A DNA stretch of 64,000 bases from Flavobacterium sp. Root186 (GCF_001428525.1 NZ_LMHW01000001.1:496705-560704), one strand, 5' to 3'. Shown: positions 9,234-19,373, numbered from the stretch's first letter. Notes: generated from the sequence alone by a model not told the origin. Made by a program: numbers and translations.

Positions 9234-12233
9234 TTAGTTATTCAGCGTGAAATTTAATCCTACAGAAATAGTTGTCGGACGAGGATAATTGTTGTACTTA
9301 TCGATACCAGGCGATGCTAATCCTGTTTGGTCAACACCATCCTGCGCATTTAAACCAATCTCCGGATCTACTCCTTTGTATTTTGTAAATACAGCAAGAT
9401 TTTCTCCCATGATGTACATTCTCAATTTTGAATTTTTGAAACCTAATGGCATTGTGTATCCAACAGAAAGTGTCTGTAATCTAAAGAACGACGCATCCTC
9501 GATCCAGTAATCTGAATATTTTGGAGAAGAAGTAATACCGCTTCCTAAGAAATCATCCGGTACATTGTAAGATGGTAATCTTGTTGGATCGTTCAGCATC
9601 ATGTTTGTAGCGTTTAAAGCTTTTTGTCCAAACATTCCGTAACCTGTAATACCAAGATCAAAATTTCCGTAAGTAAAATTCATTCCGATACCCATAGTCA
9701 AATCTGGCTGAATATTTCCTAAATCTGTTTTATCAGCATCAACTAAAGCACTTTCTGCCACAACATTTCCGGCTGCATTATAGTACTGAATTTTTCCATT
9801 TTCATCAAGACCAGCATTTCTGAATCCCCAGAAAGTTCCAACTGGATATCCCTCTGCAATAACCTGAGAATATTGACCAGACATACCTGCTAAACCGTGC
9901 AATGAACCGCTGTAGATAACATCTGTTTTATACGTTGGGTTTGATAATTTTTCAATTTTTTGGATGTTGTGTCCAAGTGTTAAATTAGCATTCCAGGTAA
10001 ATTTATCTCCTCTTACGATATCAGCATTCAAAGTAAGTTCAACTCCTTTGTTAGACATTTCACCCACGTTTGCTAACATTGTTCCCACTAAATATGGAGG
10101 CTGAGGAACTTCATAAGTGTACAATAAATCATCTGTGTTTTTTTGGTACCATTCAAATGAACCTGTGATTCTGTCAAAAAGACCAAAATCGATACCCACG
10201 TTTATTTGTCTTGTAGATTCCCATTTCAAATCAGGATTTGGGTTTTGTTTTGGAGAATAAGCTAAACTCCATGTTCCTGTAACCGGATCGTAATAACTAT
10301 CGTTTCCAACTCCTAAAATTGAAAGTGATTTGTATTCACCAATTCCGTCCTGATTACCTGTAACTCCATAACCTACTCTTAATTTTAAAGATCCTAACCA
10401 GTCTTTTGTACCGCTCATAAAATCTTCGTTAGAAATCTTCCATGCTGCAGATGCAGACGGGAAAGTTCCCCATTTATTGTTTTCTCCAAAACGGCTTGAA
10501 CCATCACGTCTTACTGTTGCAGTAAGCAGATATTTTCCGTCATAATTGTAGTTGGCACGAGCATAAAATGAAACCAGGTTTGATTTTCCTTTATAAGAAT
10601 AAACATCTCCTAAACGATAGTTATAACCTGCCCCTAAGTTATTGTAGCCAAAAGCATCACTCACGAAACCGCTTCTTTGTGCTCCAAAACCTTGGTAAAT
10701 ATTTTCAAGGTAAGAATACCCTGCCAATGCGCTAACGCTGTGTTTACCAAATACTTTAGAATAATTTACATAAAGTTCGCCTTGTGCATTTGTATATTCT
10801 GCGTATGTTCTTTGTGCGTATCCAACCTCTGTTCTTCCTTCCATAATCGCGTAAGTTGGTTTGTATGTACCACCCGCTACTGCATTATGTTCTAATGAAA
10901 TATTAGCAACTGCCTGAAAATCGTTTAAGAATTTAACTTCTGTTTTAAAGTATCCTAAAAGTCTGTGTCTTTCGTTATCAACCGTTCTGTTCGTTAAAAT
11001 CTCAACCGGGTTTTCGTAGATGTTTCCTCCTACAGATGTGAAGTTTCCATTTGCATCATAAACCGGAATTGTTGGGTTTAAGTTGTAAGCACGCTCAAAA
11101 ATTCTGTAATCAATTGGGTGCCATTTGTCTATATTAGCAAATAAACCCATATCAAATTTCACATCTTTATTGTCTCCAAGATATTGATAAGCACTAACAT
11201 TTCCGCTGATTCTTTCTAAACCGGATTTTTTAATAACACCTTCGTTGTTTAAGTATGCGATTGAAGCTCTAAACCCGCTGTCGACTTTTCCAGAATTAAT
11301 ACTTAAAGTATGAGATTGAGAAATAGCCGTTTGTTCGATTGCTTTTTGCCAGTTTGTATTTCCACCGTAATCAACTGCGTCCATGTTTCCGGTTTGACGG
11401 ACATAACCTCTCCATTGGTTTGCAGATAAAAGATCTAAATTATCAGCAACATAACCTACGCTTGATAAACCGCTATATACTACAGAAACTCCTTTTGTTC
11501 CAGATTTTGTGGTAATAATAATAACTCCGTTTGCTCCTCTTGAACCATAAATGGCTGTCGCCGAAGCATCTTTAAGAACGTCAATCGATTTAATATCTGC
11601 CGGCTGAACCACATTGATATCAACACCAGCAATTCCGTCAACTACAATAAGCGGACTGTTGCTTGCTGTTAATGAAGTCCCTCCACGTAAACGAAGTGTT
11701 GCACCTGCAGCTGGATCTCCAGAAGGACGAATGATATTTAATCCGGCTACTTTTCCCTGCAGAACTTGTTCTGTTGAAGAAATTGTTCCTTTTACTAAAT
11801 TATCTGCCGTAACAGTTGAAATAGCTCCGGTTAAATCAGATTTCTTTTGTGTTCCGTATCCAACAGAAACAACCTGAACTTCAGCCAATTGATAACCGTC
11901 ATTTTGAAGACGAACTTCTAATTTTGAAGAAGCGGCTGTTATCTGTACTTTTTGAGTGGTTGAACCGATAAATGAAACTTCAATTGAACCTCCTACGGCT
12001 ACCTCTAAGTTAAATTTTCCGTCAAAATCTGTCGTTGTTGCATTTCTTGTTCCGGACTCTATTACCGATGCTCCCGGTAATACAGTCCCTGTATTGTCAT
12101 AAACGGTACCCGTTACCAGCTTTTTTCCCTGAGCAAACATTCCTGCCGAAAGAAAAAGCATGAAAATCATGAATACCAGCGATTTAGTAGTCCACATTTG
12201 ATGCAGGACTATTTTTTTATTTTTACTATTCAT
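9234..12233 (-). CDS. SusC/RagA-family TonB-dependent glycan importer
   Basis: A 999-residue TonB-linked outer-membrane transporter. After an N-terminal extension and signal segment (MWTTKSLVFMIFMLFLSAGMFAQ) comes a carboxypeptidase-D-like beta domain (VTGTVYDNTGTVLPGASV), the SusC signature VQVVSVGYGTQKKSDLTGAIS, the plug (LQGKVAGLNIIRPSGDP, SASATAIYGSRGANGVIIITTK type) and a 22-strand barrel ending LNFTLNN. It imports oligosaccharides held by its SusD partner, driven by TonB. The start at 12233 retains the extension often seen in this family; Met13 at 12197 is an alternative. Confidence 0.95.
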   Translation of the reverse strand: MNSKNKKIVLHQMWTTKSLVFMIFMLFLSAGMFAQGKKLVTGTVYDNTGTVLPGASVIESGTRNATTTDFDGKFNLEVAVGGSIEVSFIGSTTQKVQITAASSKLEVRLQNDGYQLAEVQVVSVGYGTQKKSDLTGAISTVTADNLVKGTISSTEQVLQGKVAGLNIIRPSGDPAAGATLRLRGGTSLTASNSPLIVVDGIAGVDINVVQPADIKSIDVLKDASATAIYGSRGANGVIIITTKSGTKGVSVVYSGLSSVGYVADNLDLLSANQWRGYVRQTGNMDAVDYGGNTNWQKAIEQTAISQSHTLSINSGKVDSGFRASIAYLNNEGVIKKSGLERISGNVSAYQYLGDNKDVKFDMGLFANIDKWHPIDYRIFERAYNLNPTIPVYDANGNFTSVGGNIYENPVEILTNRTVDNERHRLLGYFKTEVKFLNDFQAVANISLEHNAVAGGTYKPTYAIMEGRTEVGYAQRTYAEYTNAQGELYVNYSKVFGKHSVSALAGYSYLENIYQGFGAQRSGFVSDAFGYNNLGAGYNYRLGDVYSYKGKSNLVSFYARANYNYDGKYLLTATVRRDGSSRFGENNKWGTFPSASAAWKISNEDFMSGTKDWLGSLKLRVGYGVTGNQDGIGEYKSLSILGVGNDSYYDPVTGTWSLAYSPKQNPNPDLKWESTRQINVGIDFGLFDRITGSFEWYQKNTDDLLYTYEVPQPPYLVGTMLANVGEMSNKGVELTLNADIVRGDKFTWNANLTLGHNIQKIEKLSNPTYKTDVIYSGSLHGLAGMSGQYSQVIAEGYPVGTFWGFRNAGLDENGKIQYYNAAGNVVAESALVDADKTDLGNIQPDLTMGIGMNFTYGNFDLGITGYGMFGQKALNATNMMLNDPTRLPSYNVPDDFLGSGITSSPKYSDYWIEDASFFRLQTLSVGYTMPLGFKNSKLRMYIMGENLAVFTKYKGVDPEIGLNAQDGVDQTGLASPGIDKYNNYPRPTTISVGLNFTLNN

Positions 12234-12353
12234 ATGTAGTTATTTATTGTTTTTCTATCAGTCATATGTAATTTGCATATCCATTATTTGTTCAACGACT
12301 AATTTTAGGATTATGCTCATTTCATTAGAATGATGTTTTAATTTGATAGTGAA

Positions 12354-13436
12354 TTATTTGTCTAAGGTTTTAAGCGGAATCGTCGTGTCTGAAATTGTTT
12401 TGTCTTTGTTGTCTTTAACTAAAACATGAATTTCACTTAAAACAGGAGAATCCTTAAGTTCTGTAACCAAATTGACAAATCCTTTTATCTCTGCAGTTCC
12501 TCCGCTAAACTCACCGGAAATTGTTTTTGCACCAGCCGTAATCGTGTAAAGTAATTTGTTTACGCCCGGCTCATTGTTTTTTCTGTAAATTCCTAAAAAA
12601 TCTTTCTGGCTGATTTGTAAAGGGAAAAATCCAAATACTGGCGGCGGCGGCGGCTCATAAGCTCCTGCATATAAAACCTGATCCGGAATTGTTCCTGCCC
12701 AGTCGTCTTTTACCATCAGGAAAACTAAATTTTCCATCACGTAACCGTCTGGCGCATTGTAGTATGTTTTTGGAACTAAATCCATTTTGTAGAATCCGTT
12801 TCCTAAATCTTTTAGTTTGGTTTTTTCAACAATGTCCGGTAACCATGATTGGTATTCTTGTTTAATATCCCAATTGTTCAATCCACTGTGAATATGAACG
12901 CTTGTTGCGCCGGCAAATCCCGGAGCTAAATTGGCATTAAATAAAATACTGACTCCTTTATCCAAAGTTGGTTTTGTCGGATAAGCTCTAATCAGCTCAT
13001 TCGCAGTATAAAAAGAGGAGAAATCAGTGTATGGCATATTCGCCACGTCGCTTTGTTTAGATCCGTTTTTGTTTTTTAAACGAAACCAAAATCCTGCGCT
13101 TGCTGCAATTTCAGCCGGAGTTTTAGAAAAATATACTGTTGGAGTTAAAGTAAAACTCCACACTTTATTTCCTTCATAGTGCAGTTTTGCAAAATCAGAA
13201 GAATTCTCCCAATTTCCCGCATCTGGTTCAGATGGTGACCAAATCCAGATGTATAAATCCTGATTTTCTGCAAACGTAGTTCCAGAAAGATCAAAGTACC
13301 ATGTAACTTGCTCATCATATTTGTAAACAACCGGAAATGATGACATAGGTCCCACAGCTCCCGCGTTTTCTTGTGCCTTTGTAAATGTTGGAGCCATCAA
13401 AAGGGCAAGTAAAATTGTATATAGAAATTTTTTCAT
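12354..13436 (-). CDS. Secreted protein of the PUL, probable surface glycan-binding role
   Basis: From the ATG at 13436 (MKKFLYTILLALLMAPTFTKAQ signal peptide) this gives 360 residues. The body is beta-rich and looks like two tandem sandwich modules: the first (VTWYFDLSGTTFAENQDLYIWIWSP ... FWFRLKNKNG) and the second (GVSILFNANLAPGFAGATSVHIHSG ... YVMENLVFLMVKDDWAG) share a pattern, then a Pro-rich linker PPPPPVFGF and a short C-terminal domain. I do not recognise a named family. Its position before susC, where SusE/F-like binding proteins can occur, suggests glycan binding at the surface, but this is inference. The upstream DUF5004 gene stops 8 bp before its start. Confidence 0.65.
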   Translation of the reverse strand: MKKFLYTILLALLMAPTFTKAQENAGAVGPMSSFPVVYKYDEQVTWYFDLSGTTFAENQDLYIWIWSPSEPDAGNWENSSDFAKLHYEGNKVWSFTLTPTVYFSKTPAEIAASAGFWFRLKNKNGSKQSDVANMPYTDFSSFYTANELIRAYPTKPTLDKGVSILFNANLAPGFAGATSVHIHSGLNNWDIKQEYQSWLPDIVEKTKLKDLGNGFYKMDLVPKTYYNAPDGYVMENLVFLMVKDDWAGTIPDQVLYAGAYEPPPPPVFGFFPLQISQKDFLGIYRKNNEPGVNKLLYTITAGAKTISGEFSGGTAEIKGFVNLVTELKDSPVLSEIHVLVKDNKDKTISDTTIPLKTLDK

Positions 13437-13443
13437 ATTACTT

Positions 13444-13965
13444 TTAATTAATAGCATTTAATTTAAATACATAAGTCACAAACGGAGTTCCTCCTGAAGA
13501 ATGCACTAACTGAAATTCCATTTCGTCATTGTTTCCAGGAACAGATGTTACTCTAAGTTCGTCTGTTTTTTGAGTTTTTGCAGCGTCGCTGTACAAGTAG
13601 ATTCTTACTGCGCTTGCATTTGTCTGTTGAAAATCTGAGCTTAATTCCCAATAACCTTTTGGAGCAAATAAAGGAGGAACATTGCCCGTCACTTCATAAC
13701 TTGTAGGTTTGTTTTTTTCGTCTACGCTAAAATTGATTTTAAAATCTTCGTAGTTAAAAAAAGTACTCAAGTTTTCCTCGCTTGGTTCGATCTTATTTGC
13801 CTTAGCAAATTCGTCAACCATTTTTAGATTTGTTAATCCCCAATTTCCGTTTACTTTTTCATAAATCGTAATTGGATCAACGTAGCTTCCATCTTCTGTA
13901 CTATCGCAGCTAATTGCGAAAAAACAAATAAACAGAGCTAACCAGTAATAACTTTTACTTCTCAT
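13444..13965 (-). CDS. DUF5004 domain lipoprotein of the PUL
   Basis: A 173-residue lipoprotein (lipobox FAISCDS, Cys20). The NGNWGLTNLKMVDEFAKANKI ... YWELSSDFQQTNASAVRIYLY pattern is that of DUF5004/lipocalin-like proteins often encoded beside SusC/D genes in Flavobacteria. It is probably a small beta-barrel or sandwich facing the periplasm or surface. As the first gene of the minus-strand PUL operon it lies just downstream of the divergent promoter region. Its biochemical role is unknown. Confidence 0.75.
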   Translation of the reverse strand: MRSKSYYWLALFICFFAISCDSTEDGSYVDPITIYEKVNGNWGLTNLKMVDEFAKANKIEPSEENLSTFFNYEDFKINFSVDEKNKPTSYEVTGNVPPLFAPKGYWELSSDFQQTNASAVRIYLYSDAAKTQKTDELRVTSVPGNNDEMEFQLVHSSGGTPFVTYVFKLNAIN

Positions 13966-14438
13966 AAATTTTGGTTTTTGTTAGTTTTTCATCCCTTAAA
14001 AAGGACAGTACGAAGCTAGATGTTAAATAAATCTAAAAAAAAATATCTGTAAAAAATCAAGATATAATTCAAACGTTTTCGTGATTAAAGAATTGATTAT
14101 CAGTGTTTTAAAATTTTACTAAAAACATAAAAATCAAGGTCTTGTTTAGATGTAAAGCACCTGTAGAATAATGGTAAATATGACAATATGGAAATTTTAT
14201 GTGAATATTTTTTCACTATACATATATATAACCGCTTTTTATTGTATAATTGCAAATTATTAGAGTACTTTTAACATTTTAATACCCTTTAGAGACTCAC
14301 ACTAAGGTATTTCTAAAAAAATCTTAAAACGATACTCTCCTATTTCTAAAACTGTTAATCATCAGTTTTTAATTAATTTTGCTTTTAAACGAATTAACTC
14401 AACCATAAATTACATTATCCTAAAACCACAACCAAACC
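13966..14438. promoter_or_regulatory. Divergent promoter region between the PUL and its regulator
   Basis: This 473-bp AT-rich gap separates the two divergent transcription units. On the plus strand TAATTTTG at 14374-14381 fits the Bacteroidetes -7 element TAnnTTTG, 57 bp before the regulator ATG; I see no convincing -33 TTTG at the right distance. I found no clear -7 box on the minus strand. No gene or strong repeat is visible. Confidence 0.4.
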
Positions 14439-16037
14439 ATGCAAAAAATATTTGTACTGTATTTTTTCATTGCGGGTTTTTCTCTAACTGCGAAAGAGAC
14501 AAATCCAATTCTTGAAGAATTAGACAATGTACTGCTAAAAAAAGAAGTTTACTTAAAACAGAAATATCGCAAAATTGAAACTTTAAAAAAGAATGTTTCA
14601 AAATTTACTGTCAGCCAAAATAACGAGCAATTGTATAATACCTATATGTCATTGTTTGAGGAATACAAATCATTCAAATATGACTCGGCTTATTATTATT
14701 TAGAAGAAGCTAAAATCAAGGCCATCGTTTTAAAAGATCCTAAATATTTGGCTAAAAGCCGAATTAAGGAAGGTTTTGTACTTCTTTCTTCTGGATTATT
14801 TAAAGAAGCTATTGATACGCTGAATGTTATTGACGATCAAAAACTGGATCAGAAAAATAAATTCGAATATTACAATATCAAAGCCCGTGCTTATTATGAT
14901 TTAGCCGATTATAACCGCGATCAGCGTTTTAATATTCATTATGTACAACAAGGAAATCATTTTCTTAAAAAGGCCTTAGAATTAATCGGAACCAATTCAA
15001 ATGAATATTGGGCTGCTGAAAGTTTAAAACGTTTAAAACAACAAGACTGGCGCGGTGCCGAATTTGCGTTTAGCTACTGGATTAATAATTACGATTTACC
15101 GCCGGATTATTACGGAATTGCTACTTCGAGTCTCGGTTATATTTATTCTGAAAGAGGATATACAAAAAAAGCAATTTATTATCTGGCACTCGCCGCTATT
15201 GCCGATGTTAAAAATGCGACGAAAGAAACTGTCGCGCTCAGAAATCTGGCCAATGAACTTTTTAAAATGGGTTATCTGGACAAAGCAAACGAGTATATTA
15301 ATATCGCCATGGATGACGCTACTTTTTACAACGCCAGACACCGCAAAATTGAAATCTCGTCCATATTACCTATTATCGAAAAAGCGCAGTTAAACAACGT
15401 AAAAGATAAAAATGATAAACTGGAAAAGATCATTATTTTATTGACGATCCTAACTTTGATAATTATTTTGTTCTCGATTATTATTTTCAAACAATTAAAA
15501 GAGAAAAATAAAGCGAGAAAGATAATGGCTTCGTCATACGCGCAGCTTCAGGAAATGAATATAAGTTTGAGCGAAGCAAATGCAATTAAAGAGGAATATA
15601 TTACGTATTTTATTAAAGCAACTTCGGCTTTCATTAATAAGATTGATCATATCCAAAAAAGTACGCTTCATAAAATTATTACCAAAAAAACAGATGAAGT
15701 TATTGCGAGCTTAAAACGTTATAATGTAAAGGAAGAAAGAGAGAATTTGTTCCATCAGTTTGATGAAATTTTCCTGAAATTATTCCCAACTTTCGTGACT
15801 GATTTTAATCATTTATTTCCGAATGATCATAAATGTATTGTAAAGAAAGGCGAGCTTTTAAATACAGAACTTCGCATTTTTGCTTTGTATCGATTGGGAA
15901 TTCAGGACAGTAGTCAAATGGCTGAATTTCTGGAACTTTCTGTAGCTACCATTTATACTTATAAAACCAGAATTAAAAGTAAATCAGACTTTAAAGATAC
16001 TTTTGAAGAGAAGATTATGGCTATTAAAACTATCTAA
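14439..16037 (+). CDS. SusR-like TPR/transmembrane/HTH regulator (DUF6377)
   Basis: A 532-residue regulator with a signal segment, a periplasmic TPR-like helical region (for example [39 protein letters not shown]), one transmembrane helix ([23 protein letters not shown], about residues 328-350), a cytoplasmic coiled coil, and a C-terminal LuxR-like HTH ([37 protein letters not shown]). This is the architecture of DUF6377 proteins, related to SusR. It is divergent from the PUL, so it most likely senses a periplasmic oligosaccharide and activates the susC-led operon. That target is inferred from position. Confidence 0.8.
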   Translation: MQKIFVLYFFIAGFSLTAKETNPILEELDNVLLKKEVYLKQKYRKIETLKKNVSKFTVSQNNEQLYNTYMSLFEEYKSFKYDSAYYYLEEAKIKAIVLKDPKYLAKSRIKEGFVLLSSGLFKEAIDTLNVIDDQKLDQKNKFEYYNIKARAYYDLADYNRDQRFNIHYVQQGNHFLKKALELIGTNSNEYWAAESLKRLKQQDWRGAEFAFSYWINNYDLPPDYYGIATSSLGYIYSERGYTKKAIYYLALAAIADVKNATKETVALRNLANELFKMGYLDKANEYINIAMDDATFYNARHRKIEISSILPIIEKAQLNNVKDKNDKLEKIIILLTILTLIIILFSIIIFKQLKEKNKARKIMASSYAQLQEMNISLSEANAIKEEYITYFIKATSAFINKIDHIQKSTLHKIITKKTDEVIASLKRYNVKEERENLFHQFDEIFLKLFPTFVTDFNHLFPNDHKCIVKKGELLNTELRIFALYRLGIQDSSQMAEFLELSVATIYTYKTRIKSKSDFKDTFEEKIMAIKTI

Positions 16038-16086
16038 GGTGCTAAGATACTAAGTTGCTAAGAGACTAAGTTTTTTTACACAATCT

Positions 16087-16188
16087 TGTCATTTCGACTG
16101 AAAGGAGAAATCTCCGCGAGAAGCTCGACAAAGATTGGATTCTTGTTGCGGAGTTACTTGCGGAGATTTCTCCTCCGTCGAAATGACA
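16087..16188. repeat. Inverted repeat, TGTCATTTCGAC/GGAGAAATCTCCGC family
   Basis: TGTCATTTCGAC and GGAGAAATCTCCGC in the left half are answered by GCGGAGATTTCTCC and GTCGAAATGACA in the right half, giving a long hairpin about 100 bp overall. It sits between the convergent regulator and sterol desaturase genes. Confidence 0.7.
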
Positions 16189-16217
16189 AACTATACTTAA
16201 ATTTTTAAATAAAAAGC

Positions 16218-16266
16218 CGCCACGAATTCACGAATTTGTATTTAAATAATTTGTGAATTCGTGGCG
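16218..16266. terminator. Inverted repeat with T-tract, likely bidirectional terminator
   Basis: Arms CGCCACGAATTCAC (16218-16231) and GTGAATTCGTGGCG (16253-16266) pair perfectly around a 21-nt AT loop, with A-rich sequence on the left and T-rich on the right. It lies 15 bp from the desaturase stop, so it can terminate both convergent genes. Confidence 0.7.
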
Positions 16267-16281
16267 ATTTTTCTTTTATTT

Positions 16282-17505
16282 TTACTCTGCAGATTCTAAC
16301 TGCAAAATCATATTTTGATAATATTTACTCAACGAGAATAATTGCTCGGCAAAAATCATAACGGCCAGCGGAACGAAGAAAAATATGGTTAGATCTTTCT
16401 CGTATAAGAAATAAGTTGTAAGCATAAAAATACGGGAATATTCGAGATAATAAATCCATTTGCGCTGTTCTAAAATAGCGCCGCAGTTTATTAAAGTGAT
16501 AATTATAATCGACAATACAAAAATCTTATCGTATGCCTCTAAATGATCAAAATAATACGTAAAAACGGTTAGCAGTAAAGTACAGACTCCCAGCTGAATA
16601 TAAAGGTAATTTCTAAATCGAAGTCTTTGATGCGGATTGCTTTTGTCTTGCAGAAAACGCTTTTCTAAGGTCGGACGAATGTCCTGATCCATATGCGCAG
16701 GACTTCCGAAAATGGCTTTCCATCTCGCTTTAAAACCTTTTGATCGTCTCCACAATTCATATATTTCAAAATAATAATGAAAGTGCTGCCAAAGGAAACT
16801 ATAGCTTTTTAGCGGATGTGTTAATCCGTATTTTGGTTTTTCTTCTTCTTCCTGAAAAGTTCCAAAAAGACGGTCCCAAAAAGTAAACATATCACCGTAA
16901 TTTTTATCGAGATATTTTTCGTCAGAGGCGTGATGAACGCCATGAACAGAAGGTGTTACAAAAACATATTCGAGCCATTTAATTTTTCCAACGAGCTGTG
17001 TATGTGTAAAGAAAGAATAAGCTCCGTGAACAATAAGCATGGTAATTACCATTGTGGGATGAAACCCAACGAAAGGAAGTACACACCAAAATCCCGTTCG
17101 GACTATGGCCTGAAAAGTGGTAATTCTGGCTGCAGCCGTAAAATTGAATTCTTCACTATGATGATGTACAATGTGTGCTGCCCAGAAAAAATTGACTTCA
17201 TGTCCTAATCTGTGATACCAATACCAGACAAAATCTGTGGCGAGAATTAGGGCAATCCATACTAAAAAATTACTCGGAACATCAAAAATGCGATAATTGT
17301 CATAAATCAAATAATACAATTGGTAAAAGCTTGCGGCAACAAACAAATTAATCAATCGCTCTGCAATTCCAATACTAATATTAGAAACAGAACTTTCATA
17401 ATTAAAAATTTCAGATCTCTTTTTTCGTTGTGCCAGCTTATATTCGAGAAATAAAAACAGAAAGAAAGCGGGCATTGCAAAGGCAAGAAAATTAATATTT
17501 TTCAT
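16282..17505 (-). CDS. Sterol desaturase / fatty acid hydroxylase family protein
   Basis: A 407-residue integral membrane di-iron enzyme. Histidine motifs are clear: HRLGHEVNFFWAAHIVHHHSEEFN (HxxxH and HxxHH) and VHGVHHASDEKYLDKNYGD (HxxHH) with HGAYSFFTHTQLVG between. Several hydrophobic helices surround them, and four more lie in a C-terminal extension after residue 290. Family members hydroxylate or desaturate lipids using O2; the substrate here is unknown. The C-terminal multi-helix extension is longer than in the minimal family and is also found in other Bacteroidetes members. It is a single gene, convergent with the PUL regulator. Confidence 0.87.
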   Translation of the reverse strand: MKNINFLAFAMPAFFLFLFLEYKLAQRKKRSEIFNYESSVSNISIGIAERLINLFVAASFYQLYYLIYDNYRIFDVPSNFLVWIALILATDFVWYWYHRLGHEVNFFWAAHIVHHHSEEFNFTAAARITTFQAIVRTGFWCVLPFVGFHPTMVITMLIVHGAYSFFTHTQLVGKIKWLEYVFVTPSVHGVHHASDEKYLDKNYGDMFTFWDRLFGTFQEEEEKPKYGLTHPLKSYSFLWQHFHYYFEIYELWRRSKGFKARWKAIFGSPAHMDQDIRPTLEKRFLQDKSNPHQRLRFRNYLYIQLGVCTLLLTVFTYYFDHLEAYDKIFVLSIIIITLINCGAILEQRKWIYYLEYSRIFMLTTYFLYEKDLTIFFFVPLAVMIFAEQLFSLSKYYQNMILQLESAE

Positions 17506-17647
17506 TTTTAAAAATTACTTTTTATCGATTTTAAGAAACTAAACTACAATTAATTAAACTAAACAGCTATTTTCATCAACCCATATCAGATACAAATATA
17601 TTGATATTAACCGATGAAAATAGTCTTCGATTTCTCTTAGAAAAAAT

Positions 17648-18934
17648 CTAGTTTTGTTTGTATTTATCAGCTTCTAAAGTTACTTCTTTAACAGATTGTG
17701 TGTCTGCCACTTTTTTCAAAGCGATGATGTAAGCAGCAATTCGCGGCGTTACACTATGTTTGGCAGCAACTCTAAATACAGTTTCAAAACCTTTTTCTAA
17801 TATATCTTCTAAACGTTTATTAATTTGATGAATCCTCCATGATTCTAACAGTGAATTTTGAAGCCACTCAAAATAAGAAACCGTTACACCTCCGGCATTT
17901 GCTAAAATATCCGGAACTACTAAAACATTATTATCGTGCAAAATTTTATCAGCATCAGAAGAAACAGGTCCATTTGCAGCTTCAATAATTATTTTGGCAC
18001 GAATATCTTTGGCATTCTTTTGTGTAATAACATCTTCTTTTGCAGCCGGAATCAAAACATCTACATCTAAAAGCAATAAATCTTCATGTTTGATTACAAC
18101 TGAATTTGGATAACCTTTAATCGTTTTATTGTTCAAATTGTAATACAAAATCAACTCTGGAATATTAATACCCTCAGGATTGTAGAACGCTTCTGAAACA
18201 TCGCTTATGGCCACAATCTTAACTCCTTTTTCATATAAAAACAAAGCCGAATGCAAACCTACATTTCCAAATCCCTGAATAGCTGCAGTAGATCTTGCCG
18301 GTCTTATTTTTAATTTTTCAAGTGCTAGCAGACTAATTATGCTCACTCCTCTTCCGGTTGCTTCTACTCTTCCTAATGAACCTCCTGAATGCAGGTGTTT
18401 TCCGGTTACAACGGCATGAATTGTTTTTCCGTGAACCAATGAAAATTCATCCATCAGCCAGCCCATTTCGTCCGGACCTGTTCCCATATCAGGTGCAGGA
18501 ACATCTTTTTCAGGGCCAAAAATATCGGCTAATGCTTTTGTATATGCTCTTGTAATTCTTTCTAATTCTGTTTTAGAAAGTGTTCTTGGGTCGCAGATAA
18601 TACCGCCTTTTGCTCCTCCAAACGGAATTCCGGTTACGGCAGATTTCCAGGTCATCCAGGCGGCAAGTGCTTTTACTTCATCAAGATTAACAGCATTGTC
18701 GTAACGAATTCCGCCTTTTGATGGACCTAAAGCTGTATTGTGAATGACTCGATATCCTTCAAAATTTTGTTCGGTTCCATTATCTAATGTTATAGAAAAA
18801 TTGACCACAATTTGTTTTTCCGGACGCTGCAGCTTTTGTCTTAATGATTCATCTAATTTAAGAATATTAGCAGCTATATTAAACCTGTCAATCATAGATT
18901 GAAAGGGGTTCTGTTTTATAATTTCTGCACTCAT
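17648..18934 (-). CDS. Glutamate dehydrogenase (Glu/Leu/Phe/Val dehydrogenase family)
   Basis: A 428-residue hexameric-type glutamate dehydrogenase that interconverts glutamate and 2-oxoglutarate plus ammonium. The N-terminal domain has GYRVIHNTALGPSKGGIRY and the catalytic-lysine region MTWKSAVTGIPFGGAKGGI; the Rossmann domain has AIQGFGNVGLHSALFLYEKG, and IPAAKEDVITQKNA and EAANGPVSSDADKIL follow. The residue after the GxGxxG beta strand (AISDVSEAF, Asp) suggests NAD preference, which is inference. A candidate leader peptide and intrinsic terminator lie upstream on the same strand (19106-19255), so expression may be attenuated. Confidence 0.93.
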   Translation of the reverse strand: MSAEIIKQNPFQSMIDRFNIAANILKLDESLRQKLQRPEKQIVVNFSITLDNGTEQNFEGYRVIHNTALGPSKGGIRYDNAVNLDEVKALAAWMTWKSAVTGIPFGGAKGGIICDPRTLSKTELERITRAYTKALADIFGPEKDVPAPDMGTGPDEMGWLMDEFSLVHGKTIHAVVTGKHLHSGGSLGRVEATGRGVSIISLLALEKLKIRPARSTAAIQGFGNVGLHSALFLYEKGVKIVAISDVSEAFYNPEGINIPELILYYNLNNKTIKGYPNSVVIKHEDLLLLDVDVLIPAAKEDVITQKNAKDIRAKIIIEAANGPVSSDADKILHDNNVLVVPDILANAGGVTVSYFEWLQNSLLESWRIHQINKRLEDILEKGFETVFRVAAKHSVTPRIAAYIIALKKVADTQSVKEVTLEADKYKQN

Positions 18935-19105
18935 AGTGTTTATTTTTAATTTTTTGGTTTATCGATTTGGACTTCATAAAATGTTTCTTCTGAATAAAAT
19001 CAGTAATTGCACATGCAACACGGAATTTTCATCTGGCAGCAATGCATCATACTATTTATGTTTCTATTCGATCTCATTTTATTTATTTTAATAGTTCCTA
19101 AAAAA

Positions 19106-19130
19106 AGCCTTTCATGGTGCATGAAAGGCT
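19106..19130 (-). terminator. Intrinsic terminator in the leader of the glutamate dehydrogenase gene
   Basis: AGCCTTTCATG pairs exactly with CATGAAAGGCT around GTG. Read on the minus strand the stem is followed by a T-tract (TTTTTTT). It lies 172 bp upstream of the GDH start and 33 bp after the short ORF at 19163-19255. Confidence 0.75.
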
Positions 19131-19162
19131 AAAAAAAAAATAACTAACAAGTACTTTCTCTA

Positions 19163-19255
19163 TTAACGCCATTTCATCGCATAGTTTGACATGCAGCACA
19201 TCGTCAAGCTGCATATAAACGGGATGATATTTAGACTATAGTTTTTCATTGTCAT
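19163..19255 (-). CDS. Candidate Cys/Met-rich leader peptide upstream of glutamate dehydrogenase
   Basis: A 30-codon ORF (starts MTMKNYSLNIIPFICSL, then TMCCMSNYAMKWR). It sits between the DMT transporter gene and a strong terminator preceding GDH, all on the minus strand. A Bacteroidetes-like -7 box (TAAATTTG, 19265-19258) precedes it so closely that the message could be nearly leaderless. Codons for Cys and Met cluster where a 7-bp inverted repeat ATGCAGC/GCTGCAT forms a hairpin. The layout of short ORF, hairpin, terminator and structural gene is that of an attenuator or a small independent RNA. Translation is not proven. Confidence 0.4.
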   Translation of the reverse strand: MTMKNYSLNIIPFICSLTMCCMSNYAMKWR

Positions 19256-19373
19256 TGCAAATTTATAAAATATATTTATAAACCCTATAGAATTAGTCGG
19301 GTTTGTTTTAGAAAAATATAAATTTAACATTAAATCCCTTGTAAATTAATGATTTAAGAAATTAAAAAAAGTA

